This document shows positions 7,298 to 13,663 of a stretch of DNA of 16,436 nucleotides, piece by piece. Below the pieces are notes generated by a model. It made no database searches and was not told the DNA's origin. It saw nothing but the letters and a program-made list of their open reading frames with translations. The stretch is from NCBI GenBank assembly GCA_036554945.1, contig DATBMH010000040.1:1-16436 (forward strand), written 5' to 3'. This DNA comes from JACDAN01 sp036554945. Lineage in GTDB: Bacteria; Actinomycetota; Thermoleophilia; Gaiellales; Gaiellaceae. Within the stretch, counting starts at the first letter, position 1, and the number at the start of each line of letters is the position of its first letter. The position numbers were made by a program, and so were the translations under genes.

Positions 7298-8263
7298 ATG
7301 CTGAGGTACCTCGTCAGACGGCTGCTCTGGGCCGGCGTGCTGTTCATCGCCGTGACCATGGTGTCGTACATCATCTTCTTCCTGGTGCCTGCGGAGCCGG
7401 CGCGCCTGATCTGCGGCGCGCAGTGCCCGCCCGACCAGATCGAGCGTGTTCGCAAGGAGGTCGGCCTCGACCGGCCGGTGTACGTCCAGTACGGCGACTT
7501 CCTGAAGAACATCGTCGTGCACCAGTCGCTCGGGCGCTCGTATGCCACCCGCCAGCCGGTCACCGAGATCATCAAGGACGCCGCGCCGGTCACGGCGAGC
7601 ATCATCATCGGCGGCGTCGTCCTGTGGATGCTGATCGCCCTCCCGATCGGGATCCTGTCCGCGCTCCGACCCCGCTCGCTCTTAGACCGCACGGCGATGG
7701 CGTTCGTCCTGCTGGGGATCTCGGCCCACCCGGTCTGGATCGGCCTGATCCTCATCTACTTCGTCGGCTACAAGGCCGGACTGACGCCGCTCGGCGGCTA
7801 CTGCGACTTCTTCAGTCCGGTGACAGAGTGCGGAGGGCCGCTGCAGTGGGCGCACTCGCTCGTCCTCCCCTGGGTGACGTTCGCGCTCCTCTACGCGGCC
7901 CTCTACACACGGATGATCCGGGCGACCGTGCTCGAGACGATGAACGAGGACTACGTCCGCACCGCTCGGGCGAAGGGCGCGCCGGAGTGGATGGTCATGC
8001 GGTCGCACATCCTGCGCAACGCGATGCTGCCGATCGTGACGCTGCTCGGGCTCGACATCGGTCTCCTGCTGGGCGGCGCGATCTTCACGGAGACGGTGTT
8101 CGGCCTGCCCGGCCTGGGCCGGAGCGCCCTCCTCGCGCTCGACGGATTCGACTTACCGACGGTCATGGGGATCACCGTGTTCGCAACCTTCGCGGTGATC
8201 ATCTGCAACCTGGTCGTCGACCTCCTGTACGCGGTGATCGACCCGAGGATCCGCCTGACGTAG
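7298..8263 (+). CDS. ABC transporter permease, DppB/OppB type
   Basis: This 321-residue inner-membrane permease is of the peptide/nickel ABC-importer family. TM1 lies at about 10-30 (LLWAGVLFIAVTMVSYIIFFLVP), followed by the DppB-type external segment EKLR-like ERVRKEVGLDRPVYVQYGDF (49-68) and HQSLGRSY. About five more membrane segments follow. The EAA loop for contact with the ATPase is ETMNEDYVRTARAKGAPEW (213-231), followed by RNAMLPIV. The length is typical. The ATG at 7298 has an AGGAG 4 bp upstream (7289-7293). No partner DppC permease, ATPase or binding protein is adjacent: the next gene is on the other strand. An extra loop with C-x(n)-C (CGAQC, and YCD...TECGG) may form disulfides. 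It may work with components encoded elsewhere. Confidence 0.9.
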   Translation: MLRYLVRRLLWAGVLFIAVTMVSYIIFFLVPAEPARLICGAQCPPDQIERVRKEVGLDRPVYVQYGDFLKNIVVHQSLGRSYATRQPVTEIIKDAAPVTASIIIGGVVLWMLIALPIGILSALRPRSLLDRTAMAFVLLGISAHPVWIGLILIYFVGYKAGLTPLGGYCDFFSPVTECGGPLQWAHSLVLPWVTFALLYAALYTRMIRATVLETMNEDYVRTARAKGAPEWMVMRSHILRNAMLPIVTLLGLDIGLLLGGAIFTETVFGLPGLGRSALLALDGFDLPTVMGITVFATFAVIICNLVVDLLYAVIDPRIRLT

Positions 8264-8271
8264 ATGTCAGG
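8254..8271. terminator. Hairpin across two convergent stop codons
   Basis: CCTGAC, loop GTAGAT, GTCAGG gives a 6-bp perfect stem. The permease TAG is in the loop and the lipoprotein TGA in the right arm. No T-run follows, so if it ends transcription it is a weak, two-way element. Only 3 bp separate the two coding regions. Confidence 0.35.
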
Positions 8272-8674
8272 GCGAGGCGGGCTGCACCGGAAACAGGAAC
8301 TGATGCCGGTCCCAGAGCGCGATCTCGCAGCCGTCGGTTCGTGCGAAGGTCATGTCGACCATGGCCCCCTGGAAGGTCCCGCGGATCTCGGCGATCGCCG
8401 GGCCGCCGTAGATCTCCGTGCAGACCACGTTGCCGTTCGGGCGGACGAAGGGGTCGTCCATGCGCTCCAGCCGGCGGCAAGCATCTTCCGGATCGGCCAG
8501 CGAGCCGCCGGCGGGCGAGCAGCGAAGGGTTGCTTCGTCCTTATCGCCTGACCGGCCCTCGGCCCACACGACGATGTCCAGCTCGGTCGCGGACTGATCG
8601 GGCGAGCCGTCGCCGCCCCCGCACCCCGCGAGGATCGCAAGAAGCACAACTAGACTCGCCGCGTGCCACTTCAA
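8267..8674 (-). CDS. SSI-family (subtilisin-inhibitor-like) lipoprotein
   Basis: This 135-residue exported protein has a type II signal peptide (KWHAASLVVLLAILAGC, lipobox LAGC, Cys18 for lipid attachment), then a GGGDG linker. The mature part matches the Streptomyces subtilisin inhibitor fold: LRCSPAGGSLADPEDACRRL, then VCTEIYGGP, then a C-terminal core with DGCEIALWDRHQFLF. The four Cys (52, 66, 85, 116) have the 14 and 31 spacings of the two SSI disulfides (35-50 and 71-101 in SSI). In SSI the residue two after Cys71 is the reactive P1 Met; the matching residue here is Glu87, so a subtilisin-type target is doubtful. The TTG at 8674 is the best start: it gives a correct n-region (K-W-H), and longer forms run back through the divergent epimerase. 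Its first codons overlap the divergent gene by 12 bp. Target protease, if any, is unknown. Confidence 0.78.
   Translation of the reverse strand: MKWHAASLVVLLAILAGCGGGDGSPDQSATELDIVVWAEGRSGDKDEATLRCSPAGGSLADPEDACRRLERMDDPFVRPNGNVVCTEIYGGPAIAEIRGTFQGAMVDMTFARTDGCEIALWDRHQFLFPVQPASP
8651..8656 (+). promoter_or_regulatory. -10 hexamer for leaderless epimerase mRNA
   Basis: TAGACT ends 6 bp before the GTG at 8663, the spacing expected when transcription begins at the start codon. No Shine-Dalgarno is present before this GTG. No clear -35 is seen. The same TANNNT-6-GTG layout recurs at 13652. Confidence 0.45.
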
Positions 8675-9634
8675 GGCAAGCGCATTCTGCTGACCGGCGG
8701 CGCCGGCTTCATCGGCACCACCGTCGGCCGGCGCCTGATCGACGAGAACGAGATCGTCGTCTACGACAACCTCCACCGGGACGCCATGGGCGGCACGGAG
8801 CTCGCCGGGCACCCGAACCTCACGTTCGTCCAGGGCGACGTGCTCGACGCCGAGCTGATCAAGGAGACGGCCAAAGGCGCGACCCACATCGTCCACCTTG
8901 CCGCAATTGCCGGAGTTGACACCGTTCTCGAGAGCCCGGTGCGCACGATGCGGGTGAACCTGATCGGCACCTATAACGTCCTCGAGGCCGCCCACGCCGC
9001 CGGCGGGACCGTCGAGCGGCTCGTCGACTTCTCGACGAGCGAGGTCTTCGGGCGCCATGCCTACAAGGTCGAAGAGGTGCACGAGACGGCGCAGGGGTCG
9101 GTCGGCGAGGCGCGCTGGACGTACGCGGTCTCGAAGCTGGCGGGAGAGCACCTCGCGCACTCGTACCACGACGAGCTCGGGCTGCCGACGGTCTCCGTCC
9201 GGCCGTTCAACGTCTACGGGCCCGGCCAGATCGGCGGCGGCGCGATCCGGGCGTTCATCGAGACCGTGCTCGCCGGCGAGGAGCTGGTCATCCACGGCGA
9301 CGGCTCGCAGATCCGCGCCTGGTGCTACGTGGACGACCTCGTCGACGCGCTGCTGCTCGTCCTCGAGCGGCCGGAGGCGGTCGGGCAGGTGTTCAACATC
9401 GGGAACCCGCGCTCGGTGGTGACCGTCTTCGACCTGGCGATGCGCATCCGCCGGCTGATGGAGGCGGACGTCGAGGTCACGCACCGGCCGCTGCACTACA
9501 CCGACGTCGAGATGCGGATCCCGAACATCGACAAGGCTCGCCGCGAGCTCGACTGGGAGCCGAAGGTCGATCTCGACGAGGGCCTCGCCCGCACGATCGC
9601 GTGGTACAGAGAGCGCCAGCCGGCGCCGGCGTGA
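8663..9634 (+). CDS. NAD-dependent epimerase/dehydratase (extended SDR), nucleotide-sugar type
   Basis: This 323-residue extended short-chain dehydrogenase acts on a nucleotide sugar. The NAD-binding loop is TGGAGFIG (11-18), with Asp35 in VVYDN favouring NAD. The catalytic set is the Ser/Thr of FSTSEVFG (123-130) with YAVSK (Tyr154, Lys158). Substrate-domain signals are RPFNVYGPGQIGGGAIR and DGSQIRAWCYVDD, which resemble UDP-sugar 4-epimerases and dehydratases, so it may be a 4-epimerase or 4,6-dehydratase. The GTG at 8663 is the earliest sensible start and sits 6 bp after a TAGACT -10, so the mRNA is probably leaderless. The stop overlaps the aminotransferase start as GTGA, so its product likely feeds that enzyme, for example a 4-keto sugar. 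No specific substrate can be named. Confidence 0.85.
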   Translation: MPLQGKRILLTGGAGFIGTTVGRRLIDENEIVVYDNLHRDAMGGTELAGHPNLTFVQGDVLDAELIKETAKGATHIVHLAAIAGVDTVLESPVRTMRVNLIGTYNVLEAAHAAGGTVERLVDFSTSEVFGRHAYKVEEVHETAQGSVGEARWTYAVSKLAGEHLAHSYHDELGLPTVSVRPFNVYGPGQIGGGAIRAFIETVLAGEELVIHGDGSQIRAWCYVDDLVDALLLVLERPEAVGQVFNIGNPRSVVTVFDLAMRIRRLMEADVEVTHRPLHYTDVEMRIPNIDKARRELDWEPKVDLDEGLARTIAWYRERQPAPA

Positions 9635-10689
9635 TCCGGCTCGCCTGGCCGGAGCTCGGCCCGGAGGAGCTCGCCGCCGTCGCGGAGGTCTTCGAGAGCG
9701 GCCAGCTGACCATGGGCCCGCGCGTGGACGAGTTCGAGGCGGAGCTCGCCGCCGCCTGCGAGGTGGAGCACGCGGTCGTCGTCTCCTCGGGGACCGCCGC
9801 GCTGCACCTCGCGGTGCTCGCGCTCGGGATCGGGCCTGGCGACGAGGTGATCGTCCCTGCCTACACCTTCCCCGCGACCGCCAACGTGGTGGCGCTCGCC
9901 GGCGCGCGCCCGGTGCTCGTCGACGTCGACCCGGTGACGATGAACGTGACCGCGGAGACCGTCTCGGCGGCGCTCACCGAGAGGACCAGGGCGGTGCTGG
10001 CCGTGCACCTCTTCGGCAGGCCGGCTCCGTGGGAGGAGCTCCAGGCCGTGCTGCCCGAGCGGGTCGCGCTCCTGGAGGACGCCGCGGGTGCGCTCGGCGC
10101 CCGGCGGCAAGGACGAGCCTGCGGCGGCCTGGGACGGCTCGGCTGCCTGTCGTTCCACCCGCGGAAGATCGTCACGACCGGCGAGGGCGGCGCGGTGACG
10201 ACGAACGACGTCGAGATCGCCGACGCGGTCAGGCGCTCCCGCCACCACGGCATCGAGCCGCGCGGCGACTTCGAGATCCGTGCGCCGGGGCTGAACTACC
10301 GGCTGGCGGACATCCTCTGCGCGATCGGGACGACGCAGACGCGCCGCCTGGAGGAGCTGCTCCGGGAGCGGGAGCGGCTCGCGGTCGCGTACGCCGAAAG
10401 GCTCGGAGACTCGGTCGGCCTGCCCTCGGCGGACGAGGGCGACCGCCACGGGCTCCAGGCCTACGTCGTCCGCCTGGATCGGCGCGACGAGGCGCTCGAG
10501 GCGCTCGCGCAGGCCGGCATCCAGGCGCAGATCGGGACCTACGCGCTGCACCGGCTCGGCGCATACGCGGACCAGGGCCCGTTCCCGGGCGCCGATGCCG
10601 CGTTCGAGCGCGCGCTGGCCCTGCCGTTCCACAACCGCCTGACGGACGACGATCTCGACCGCGTGGTCGCCGTCTTGACAGGGTTGTAA
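9631..10689 (+). CDS. DegT/DnrJ/EryC1/StrS-family PLP sugar aminotransferase
   Basis: This 352-residue aminotransferase replaces a keto group of a nucleotide-linked sugar by an amino group, using PLP and probably glutamate. Signals in order: QLTMGPRVDEFE (the usual N-terminal G-P-x-V/D-x-x-E/F region), VVVSSGTAALHL (50-60), VIVPAYTFPATAN (73-85), PVLVDVDP, LLEDAAGALGA (Asp150 for the PLP ring nitrogen), and LSFHPRKIVTTGEGGAV with the Schiff-base Lys179. The Gln or His usually three residues after the Asp is Gly153 here. The GTG at 9631 overlaps the epimerase stop (GTGA), giving a protein of normal length that begins with the family's N-terminal strand. The stop codon lies inside the inverted repeat of the downstream TetR promoter, so regulator binding could affect its 3' end. 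It is most likely a 3- or 4-aminotransferase. Confidence 0.88.
   Translation: MIRLAWPELGPEELAAVAEVFESGQLTMGPRVDEFEAELAAACEVEHAVVVSSGTAALHLAVLALGIGPGDEVIVPAYTFPATANVVALAGARPVLVDVDPVTMNVTAETVSAALTERTRAVLAVHLFGRPAPWEELQAVLPERVALLEDAAGALGARRQGRACGGLGRLGCLSFHPRKIVTTGEGGAVTTNDVEIADAVRRSRHHGIEPRGDFEIRAPGLNYRLADILCAIGTTQTRRLEELLRERERLAVAYAERLGDSVGLPSADEGDRHGLQAYVVRLDRRDEALEALAQAGIQAQIGTYALHRLGAYADQGPFPGADAAFERALALPFHNRLTDDDLDRVVAVLTGL
10675..10680 (+). promoter_or_regulatory. -35 box of the TetR-gene promoter
   Basis: TTGACA is a perfect -35, with TAACTT 17 bp downstream (10698-10703) as a weak -10. Transcription would begin about 10709-10711, at or just before the ATG at 10712, so the message would be leaderless. 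It lies in the last codons of the aminotransferase gene and overlaps the regulator's own operator. Confidence 0.5.
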
Positions 10690-10709
10690 GTGAGCAGTAA
10701 CTTACAACC
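10682..10709. promoter_or_regulatory. TetR-type operator: perfect 10-bp inverted repeat
   Basis: GGTTGTAAGT, 8-bp spacer, ACTTACAACC: all ten pairs match. It spans the promoter between -35 and start codon, so the regulator very probably represses its own gene. A degenerate copy lies before the exporter at 11296. The left arm contains the TAA stop of the aminotransferase. Confidence 0.75.
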
Positions 10710-10711
10710 TC

Positions 10712-11269
10712 ATGGCGACCACCTCCACAGCCCGCCGGTCCGCTGACGAGCGGCGCGCGTCGATCATCGACGCCGCAGCCGTCGAGTTCGCGGAGAAGGG
10801 CCTCCACGGCACGTCGACGGAGGACGTCGCCCGGCGAGCCGGGATCTCGCAGCCCTACGTCTTCCGCCTCTTCGGGACGAAGAAGCAGCTCTTCGCCGAG
10901 ACCTGCGCCCAGTGCATGCGCGAGGTCCGAGAGGCGATGGCCGCGGCGGCCGACGGGCGCTCGGGCGAGGAGGCGTTCGACGCGATGGGCCAGTCGTACA
11001 TGGAGCTCCTCGAGGCCGAGCCGTGGCGGCTCCAGCTGCAGATGCAGATGTACGCCGCCTGCGGCGAGCCCGAGATTTGCGACGTCGCCCGGGCCGGGTA
11101 CGGGGAGCTCGTCCGGTTCGTCGAGGAGCGGACCGGTGCCGGCGCCGGCCGGACCTCCCGCTTCTTCGGGAGAGGCATGCTGGCCAACGTCCTTGCGGCG
11201 ATGCAGGTGAAGGACGCGGGCTTCGACTGGGCCGACCGCCTCGTCGACGGTTGCCGGGAGGACTCGTGA
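10712..11269 (+). CDS. TetR/AcrR-family transcriptional regulator
   Basis: This 185-residue DNA-binding protein has an N-terminal helix-turn-helix: RRASIIDAAAVEFAEKGLHGTSTEDVARRAGISQPYVFRLFGTKKQLFAE (about 14-63) is a clear TetR signature in its whole spacing, with the recognition helix near 46-52 (SQPYVFR). The variable C-terminal domain (70-185) would bind a ligand; LQLQMQMYAACG and a hydrophobic tail are visible. The ATG at 10712 is chosen because it follows the operator (10682-10709) directly with no room for a Shine-Dalgarno, so translation is likely leaderless. It lies 58 bp before the MFS exporter, whose upstream region holds a degenerate copy of the same operator. It probably represses itself and the exporter until a toxic compound binds. 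The ligand is unknown. Confidence 0.87.
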   Translation: MATTSTARRSADERRASIIDAAAVEFAEKGLHGTSTEDVARRAGISQPYVFRLFGTKKQLFAETCAQCMREVREAMAAAADGRSGEEAFDAMGQSYMELLEAEPWRLQLQMQMYAACGEPEICDVARAGYGELVRFVEERTGAGAGRTSRFFGRGMLANVLAAMQVKDAGFDWADRLVDGCREDS

Positions 11270-11295
11270 CGAGCCCTCTCTTTTTTGGCCTGCAG

Positions 11296-11312
11296 GTAAG
11301 TGACGGATCACT
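11296..11312. promoter_or_regulatory. Probable second TetR operator, before the MFS exporter
   Basis: GTAAGTGA repeats the same 8 bases found at 10686-10693, and the AAGT-8 bp-ACT spacing of the regulator's operator is kept. An internal AGTGA-CGGA-TCACT inverted repeat is also present. The outer bases are degenerate, so binding may be weaker than at 10682. Confidence 0.5.
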
Positions 11313-11315
11313 AGC

Positions 11316-11322
11316 AAGGAGG
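11316..11322 (+). promoter_or_regulatory. Strong Shine-Dalgarno of the MFS exporter
   Basis: AAGGAGG lies 5 bp before the ATG at 11328. It is the best ribosome-binding site in the window, contrasting with neighbours that use coupled or leaderless starts, and it fixes the exporter's start. Confidence 0.8.
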
Positions 11323-11327
11323 AAACG

Positions 11328-12743
11328 ATGAACGCCGCCCCACGGACCCTCTGGACGTTCGTGATCACGTCCCTCGCGCTCTTCATGGTCGTGCTCGACA
11401 ACCTCGTCGTCTCGACCGCGCTGCCGGTGATCCGCACGGATCTCGGCGCCTCGCTCGAGGAGCTCGAGTGGACGGTGAACGCCTACACGCTCACCTTCGC
11501 CGTCCTGCTCCTGACCGGCGCCGCGCTCGGCGACCGGTTCGGCCGGCGGCGCATGTTCGCCATCGGCCTGACGATCTTCACGGCGGCCTCGGCGGCGGCC
11601 GCCCTGGCGCCCTCGATGGACGCGCTGATCCTCGCGCGCGCGATCCAGGGCGTCGGCGGCGCGATCGTCACGCCCCTGACGCTCACGATTTTGAGCGACG
11701 CGTTCCCGAAGGAGAAGCGCGGTCTCGCGCTCGGCGCCTGGTCCGGCATCGCCGGCCTCGCCGTCGCCTCGGGGCCGCTCGTCGGCGGTGCGGTCGTCGA
11801 CGGGATCTCCTGGCAGTGGATCTTCTGGCTGAACGTCCCGCTCGGGATCCTGCTCCTGCCGCTGGCCATGCGCTTCCTCCGTGAGACCCGCGGGCCTGCG
11901 TCGAGCCTCGACCTGACGGGCCTCGGCCTCGCGAGTGCCGGCCTGCTCGGGCTCGTGTGGGGCCTGATCCACGGGAACGGCGACGGCTGGACGAGCCCGC
12001 AGATCGTGGCCTCACTGACCGCGGGCGCCGTGCTGACCGCCGGGTTCGTCGCGTGGGAGCTCCGTGCCCCGGCGCCGATGCTCCCGATGCGCTTCTTCCG
12101 CGACCGCGCGTTCGCCGCCGCGAACGGCGCCTCGCTGCTCATGTACTTCGGGATGTTCGGGTCGATCTTCCTGCTGACCCAGTTCCTCCAGACCGTGCAG
12201 GGCCACTCGCCGCTCGGCGCCGGCCTGCGCGTCCTGCCGTGGACGGCGATGCCGATGATCGTGGCGCCGATCGCCGGCGCGCTGTCGGATCGCATCGGCG
12301 GCAGGCCGCTCATGGCCGTCGGGCTCTCCCTGCAGGCGGTCGGGCTCGGCTGGCTCGCGGCGGTGTCGACCCCGACCGTCCCGTACAGCGACCTCGTGAT
12401 CCCGTTCATCCTCAGCGGGACCGGCATGGCGATGTTCTTCGCGCCCGTCGCGAACGTCGTCCTCTCGGCGGTCCGCCCCGAGGAAGAGGGACAGGCGTCG
12501 GGCGCGAACAACGCGATCCGCGAGGTCGGCGGCGTGTTCGGCGTCGCGGTCCTCGCGTCCGTCTTCGCCTCGCACGGCGGCTACGGGACGCCGCAGTCCT
12601 TCGTCGACGGCCTCACGCCGGCGATCTGGGTCGGCGCGATCGTCGTGGCAGTCGGTGCGCTGATCTCGCTGGCGATCCCCGGCCGGCGCGGCCGGCAGGA
12701 GCAGCCGGTCGACGAGCCGGAGGTCGTGCTCGAGGCGGCCTGA
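11328..12743 (+). CDS. MFS drug exporter, DHA2 family (14-TM, EmrB/QacA type)
   Basis: This 471-residue inner-membrane protein has about 14 predicted helices and most likely pumps small toxic molecules out by drug/proton antiport. Motif D1 is LDNLVVSTALPVI (23-35), motif A is GAALGDRFGRRRMF (64-77), and motif C is in IAGLAVASGPLVGGAVVDGISWQWIFWLNVPLG (141-173), all typical of DHA2 members. Later helices include PMRFFRDRAFAAAN and the second-half GALSDRIGGRPLM. The ATG at 11328 has a strong AAGGAGG. It is under TetR-type control, judging from the adjacent regulator and shared operator sequence. It is unrelated in function to the surrounding glycan genes unless it exports a precursor or antibiotic. 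The substrate cannot be deduced. Confidence 0.9.
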   Translation: MNAAPRTLWTFVITSLALFMVVLDNLVVSTALPVIRTDLGASLEELEWTVNAYTLTFAVLLLTGAALGDRFGRRRMFAIGLTIFTAASAAAALAPSMDALILARAIQGVGGAIVTPLTLTILSDAFPKEKRGLALGAWSGIAGLAVASGPLVGGAVVDGISWQWIFWLNVPLGILLLPLAMRFLRETRGPASSLDLTGLGLASAGLLGLVWGLIHGNGDGWTSPQIVASLTAGAVLTAGFVAWELRAPAPMLPMRFFRDRAFAAANGASLLMYFGMFGSIFLLTQFLQTVQGHSPLGAGLRVLPWTAMPMIVAPIAGALSDRIGGRPLMAVGLSLQAVGLGWLAAVSTPTVPYSDLVIPFILSGTGMAMFFAPVANVVLSAVRPEEEGQASGANNAIREVGGVFGVAVLASVFASHGGYGTPQSFVDGLTPAIWVGAIVVAVGALISLAIPGRRGRQEQPVDEPEVVLEAA

Positions 12744-12748
12744 CCGCC
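12734..12748. terminator. Weak hairpin between convergent genes
   Basis: GGCGG, loop CCTGA, CCGCC makes a 5-bp GC-only stem. The MFS stop TGA is in the loop, and the convergent gene ends 2 bp beyond the stem. There is no T-run, so it is at most a weak two-way terminator. Confidence 0.25.
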
Positions 12749-12749
12749 G

Positions 12750-13637
12750 CTATCTGTTCGCCGCGAGGGGTGCGACCAGCTCGTACCCCTCGCGGAGGAA
12801 CGGGACCCGGTCGACGAGCACCCCGACCTCCTCCGCCGGGAAGGCGCCCTCCTCGGTCACGATCTCCGTGAGCAGGTCGGCGGAGACCAGCTCGAACAGC
12901 TCCCGCTCGAAGTCGGCGAGATCCGGCGCCTGTACGCCCGGCACGGGCACGAGCTTGACGATCTCGGCGGCGACGACCGTCGGGATGCCTGCGGCCTGCG
13001 CGGCCTTCGCGATCGGGGTCGTCCCGACCTTGTTGCAGATCGCGCCGTCGCGGAAGACCGTGTCGGCGCCGATCAGGACCACCGTCGTCTCGGACACGCG
13101 CTCCGGCGCGTCGGCGTCCTCCACCAGCTCGACGTCCAGGCCGGACTCGCGCAGCTCGTCCGCGAACGCCCGTCCCTCCTCGACCGGGCTGGACACCGTG
13201 CAGAGGACCTTGCGCGGCGAGCCGTGCTGCAGCGCCTCGCGGACGGTGGCGGAGGCAGAGTGGGTAAGGACCACGCCGTCTTCGAACCGATCTCGCACCT
13301 GGACCGCGATCGATGCGGGTGCCCGGATCCGGCCCTCGTTGAGCGCCAGCGCCTCTTCCTGCACGAGCTGGCACAGCGCCTCGTGCTCGATGTGCGTCTC
13401 GTGGCGGATGCCGGCGATCAGGCGCCCGGCCGCGCCGGCGATCGCGCCGACGCCGGGCCTGGCGGCGGCGAGCTGCCGCGCAGCGTCGCGGAGCTCGTCG
13501 ACGAGCTCCTCGCAGCTGCCCTCGTGCTCCTTCGCCACCTCCGCCAGCGCTTCGATCCCGCGGCGCGCCATCCAGCTGGCGCCGTGGCGGCGATCGTCGC
13601 GGAGCTCGGCGACTGTTTCCTGGAAGGCGGCGGCCAC
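12750..13637 (-). CDS. eIF2B alpha/beta/delta-like protein (MtnA/ribose-1,5-bisphosphate isomerase fold)
   Basis: This 295-residue protein is of the initiation-factor-2B/MtnA/R15P-isomerase superfamily. The C-terminal Rossmann-like half has the family signatures GVVLTHSASATVREAL (121-136), VVLIGADTVFRDGAICNKVGTTPIAKAAQAAGIPTVV (186-222; Asp192, Asn202, Lys203) and FELVSADLLTEIVTEEG. The N-terminal half is helical (ARRGIEALAEVAKEHE). In isomerases of this fold a Cys is expected in the LTHC segment; here it is Ser127, so isomerase activity is doubtful, although the Asp is kept. It may bind a sugar phosphate or nucleotide as a regulator. The GTG at 13637 follows a TACAAT -10 (13648-13653, minus strand) with a 10-bp gap, and is divergent from the GT2 gene. 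The link to glycan synthesis is positional only. Confidence 0.75.
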   Translation of the reverse strand: MAAAFQETVAELRDDRRHGASWMARRGIEALAEVAKEHEGSCEELVDELRDAARQLAAARPGVGAIAGAAGRLIAGIRHETHIEHEALCQLVQEEALALNEGRIRAPASIAVQVRDRFEDGVVLTHSASATVREALQHGSPRKVLCTVSSPVEEGRAFADELRESGLDVELVEDADAPERVSETTVVLIGADTVFRDGAICNKVGTTPIAKAAQAAGIPTVVAAEIVKLVPVPGVQAPDLADFERELFELVSADLLTEIVTEEGAFPAEEVGVLVDRVPFLREGYELVAPLAANR

Positions 13638-13647
13638 CGGACACCCA

Positions 13648-13657
13648 ATTGTAGTGT
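13648..13657. promoter_or_regulatory. Two overlapping -10 hexamers in a 26-bp divergent gap
   Basis: On the minus strand TACAAT (13653-13648) serves the eIF2B-like gene; on the plus strand TAGTGT (13652-13657) lies exactly 6 bp before the GTG at 13664. The two share the bases TA at 13652-13653. Both messages would have almost no leader. RNA polymerase cannot occupy both at once, so the genes may compete. No clear -35 is seen for either. Confidence 0.45.
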
Positions 13658-13663
13658 CGCGGC

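Noticed and set aside
8675..9496. N-terminal extension of the lipoprotein frame far into the epimerase gene
   Set aside because: The extended part is shadow text opposite the epimerase and would bury the signal peptide inside the protein.
9496..10632. Long minus-strand open frame opposite the aminotransferase
   Set aside because: Antisense to a gene with a full PLP motif set; composition is typical of shadow frames.
10229..11972. Two long minus-strand frames opposite the aminotransferase, TetR and MFS genes
   Set aside because: Arg-rich with no domain, and antisense to three strongly supported genes with their own operators and Shine-Dalgarno.
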